The position numbers were made by a program, and so were the translations under genes. 5,488 nt of DNA, from positions 1 through 5,488 of the forward strand of contig CAMDAY010000148.1 of NCBI GenBank assembly GCA_945888895.1. Reading direction: 5' to 3'. Shown piece after piece: positions 5,444 through 5,488 of this stretch. This DNA is from Dehalococcoides mccartyi. Its GTDB lineage: Bacteria > Chloroflexota > Dehalococcoidia > UBA2979. How positions within the stretch are numbered: the stretch's first letter is position 1; the number at the start of each line of letters is the position of its first letter. The notes under the pieces are model-generated. The model did not search any database and had not been told where the DNA came from. It was given only the letters and a program-made list of their open reading frames with translations.

Positions 5444-5488
5444 ACTCCCGGCGGAACTCGATGTGGCCACGTCAGGTTGGTGCGAGTG

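Larger units (their letters stand above)
5239..5488 (-). other. Non-coding region upstream of eno, to the window edge
   Basis: This 250-nt stretch holds no open frame I would call. It contains the two hairpins listed separately, a pyrimidine tract between them on the minus strand (about 5401-5420), and a 5-bp inverted repeat (CGACG-GAT-CGTCG, 5245-5257) just before the eno ribosome binding site. Minus-strand TTGCGA and TTGTTG hexamers occur near 5270-5295, but neither has a -10 box at suitable spacing, so the eno promoter remains unlocated. A minus-strand frame entering from the right edge ends at a TGA at 5440-5442, next to the outer hairpin; it is too short to identify. Confidence 0.4.

Noticed and set aside
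5461..5488. Possible divergent plus-strand gene starting at ATG 5461.
   Set aside because: Only nine codons are visible, there is no good ribosome binding site or promoter, and the region is better explained as the end of a minus-strand unit.

Overview
The window is about 5.5 kb of high-G+C bacterial chromosome (roughly two thirds G+C by eye). All supported genes lie on the minus strand, so transcription runs from right to left. In transcription order they are enolase (eno), an unrecognised helical protein coupled to it, glyceraldehyde-3-phosphate dehydrogenase (gap), the signal recognition particle GTPase (ffh), and the first 11 codons of ribosomal protein S16 (rpsP), cut by the left edge. 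The ffh-rpsP order is an old bacterial arrangement. High G+C, GTG and TTG starts, a probable leaderless ffh and divergent core proteins fit a Chloroflexota-like or actinobacterial-type organism. I lean weakly to Chloroflexota, but the window contains no decisive marker.

Layout from right to left: 5226-5488 is non-coding, with two GC-rich hairpins and the eno ribosome binding site. The enolase gene is 3951-5225 (GTG start, 424 aa). Its TGA overlaps the GTG of the unknown gene (3952-3954) by 4 nt, a strong sign of translational coupling. The unknown protein (311 aa) ends at 3019. A 178-nt gap follows, with a probable -10 element and a GGGGAG ribosome binding site for gap (1827-2840). The gap gene ends in a perfect 12-bp hairpin terminator (1774-1802). 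A non-coding stretch of about 250 nt leads to ffh (189-1523), whose -10-like box sits only 6 nt from the ATG. Then come a 154-nt spacer and the start of rpsP, with a clear GGAGG site and a TTG start.

Functionally, two steps of lower glycolysis/gluconeogenesis (GAPDH and enolase) sit beside the start of an SRP/ribosomal-protein cluster, probably as three separate transcription units: eno-unknown, gap, and ffh with or without rpsP. No mobile element, CRISPR array, tRNA or rRNA was seen.

The most interesting points lie inside the conserved genes. Ffh departs from family consensus in all five GTPase motifs, including DTVGA where DTAGR is expected, while its RNA-binding M domain looks normal. The GAPDH lacks the usual NAD-selecting Asp and the Leu-Pro pair, which suggests NADP use. 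The unknown protein coupled to enolase is the best candidate for undescribed biology.
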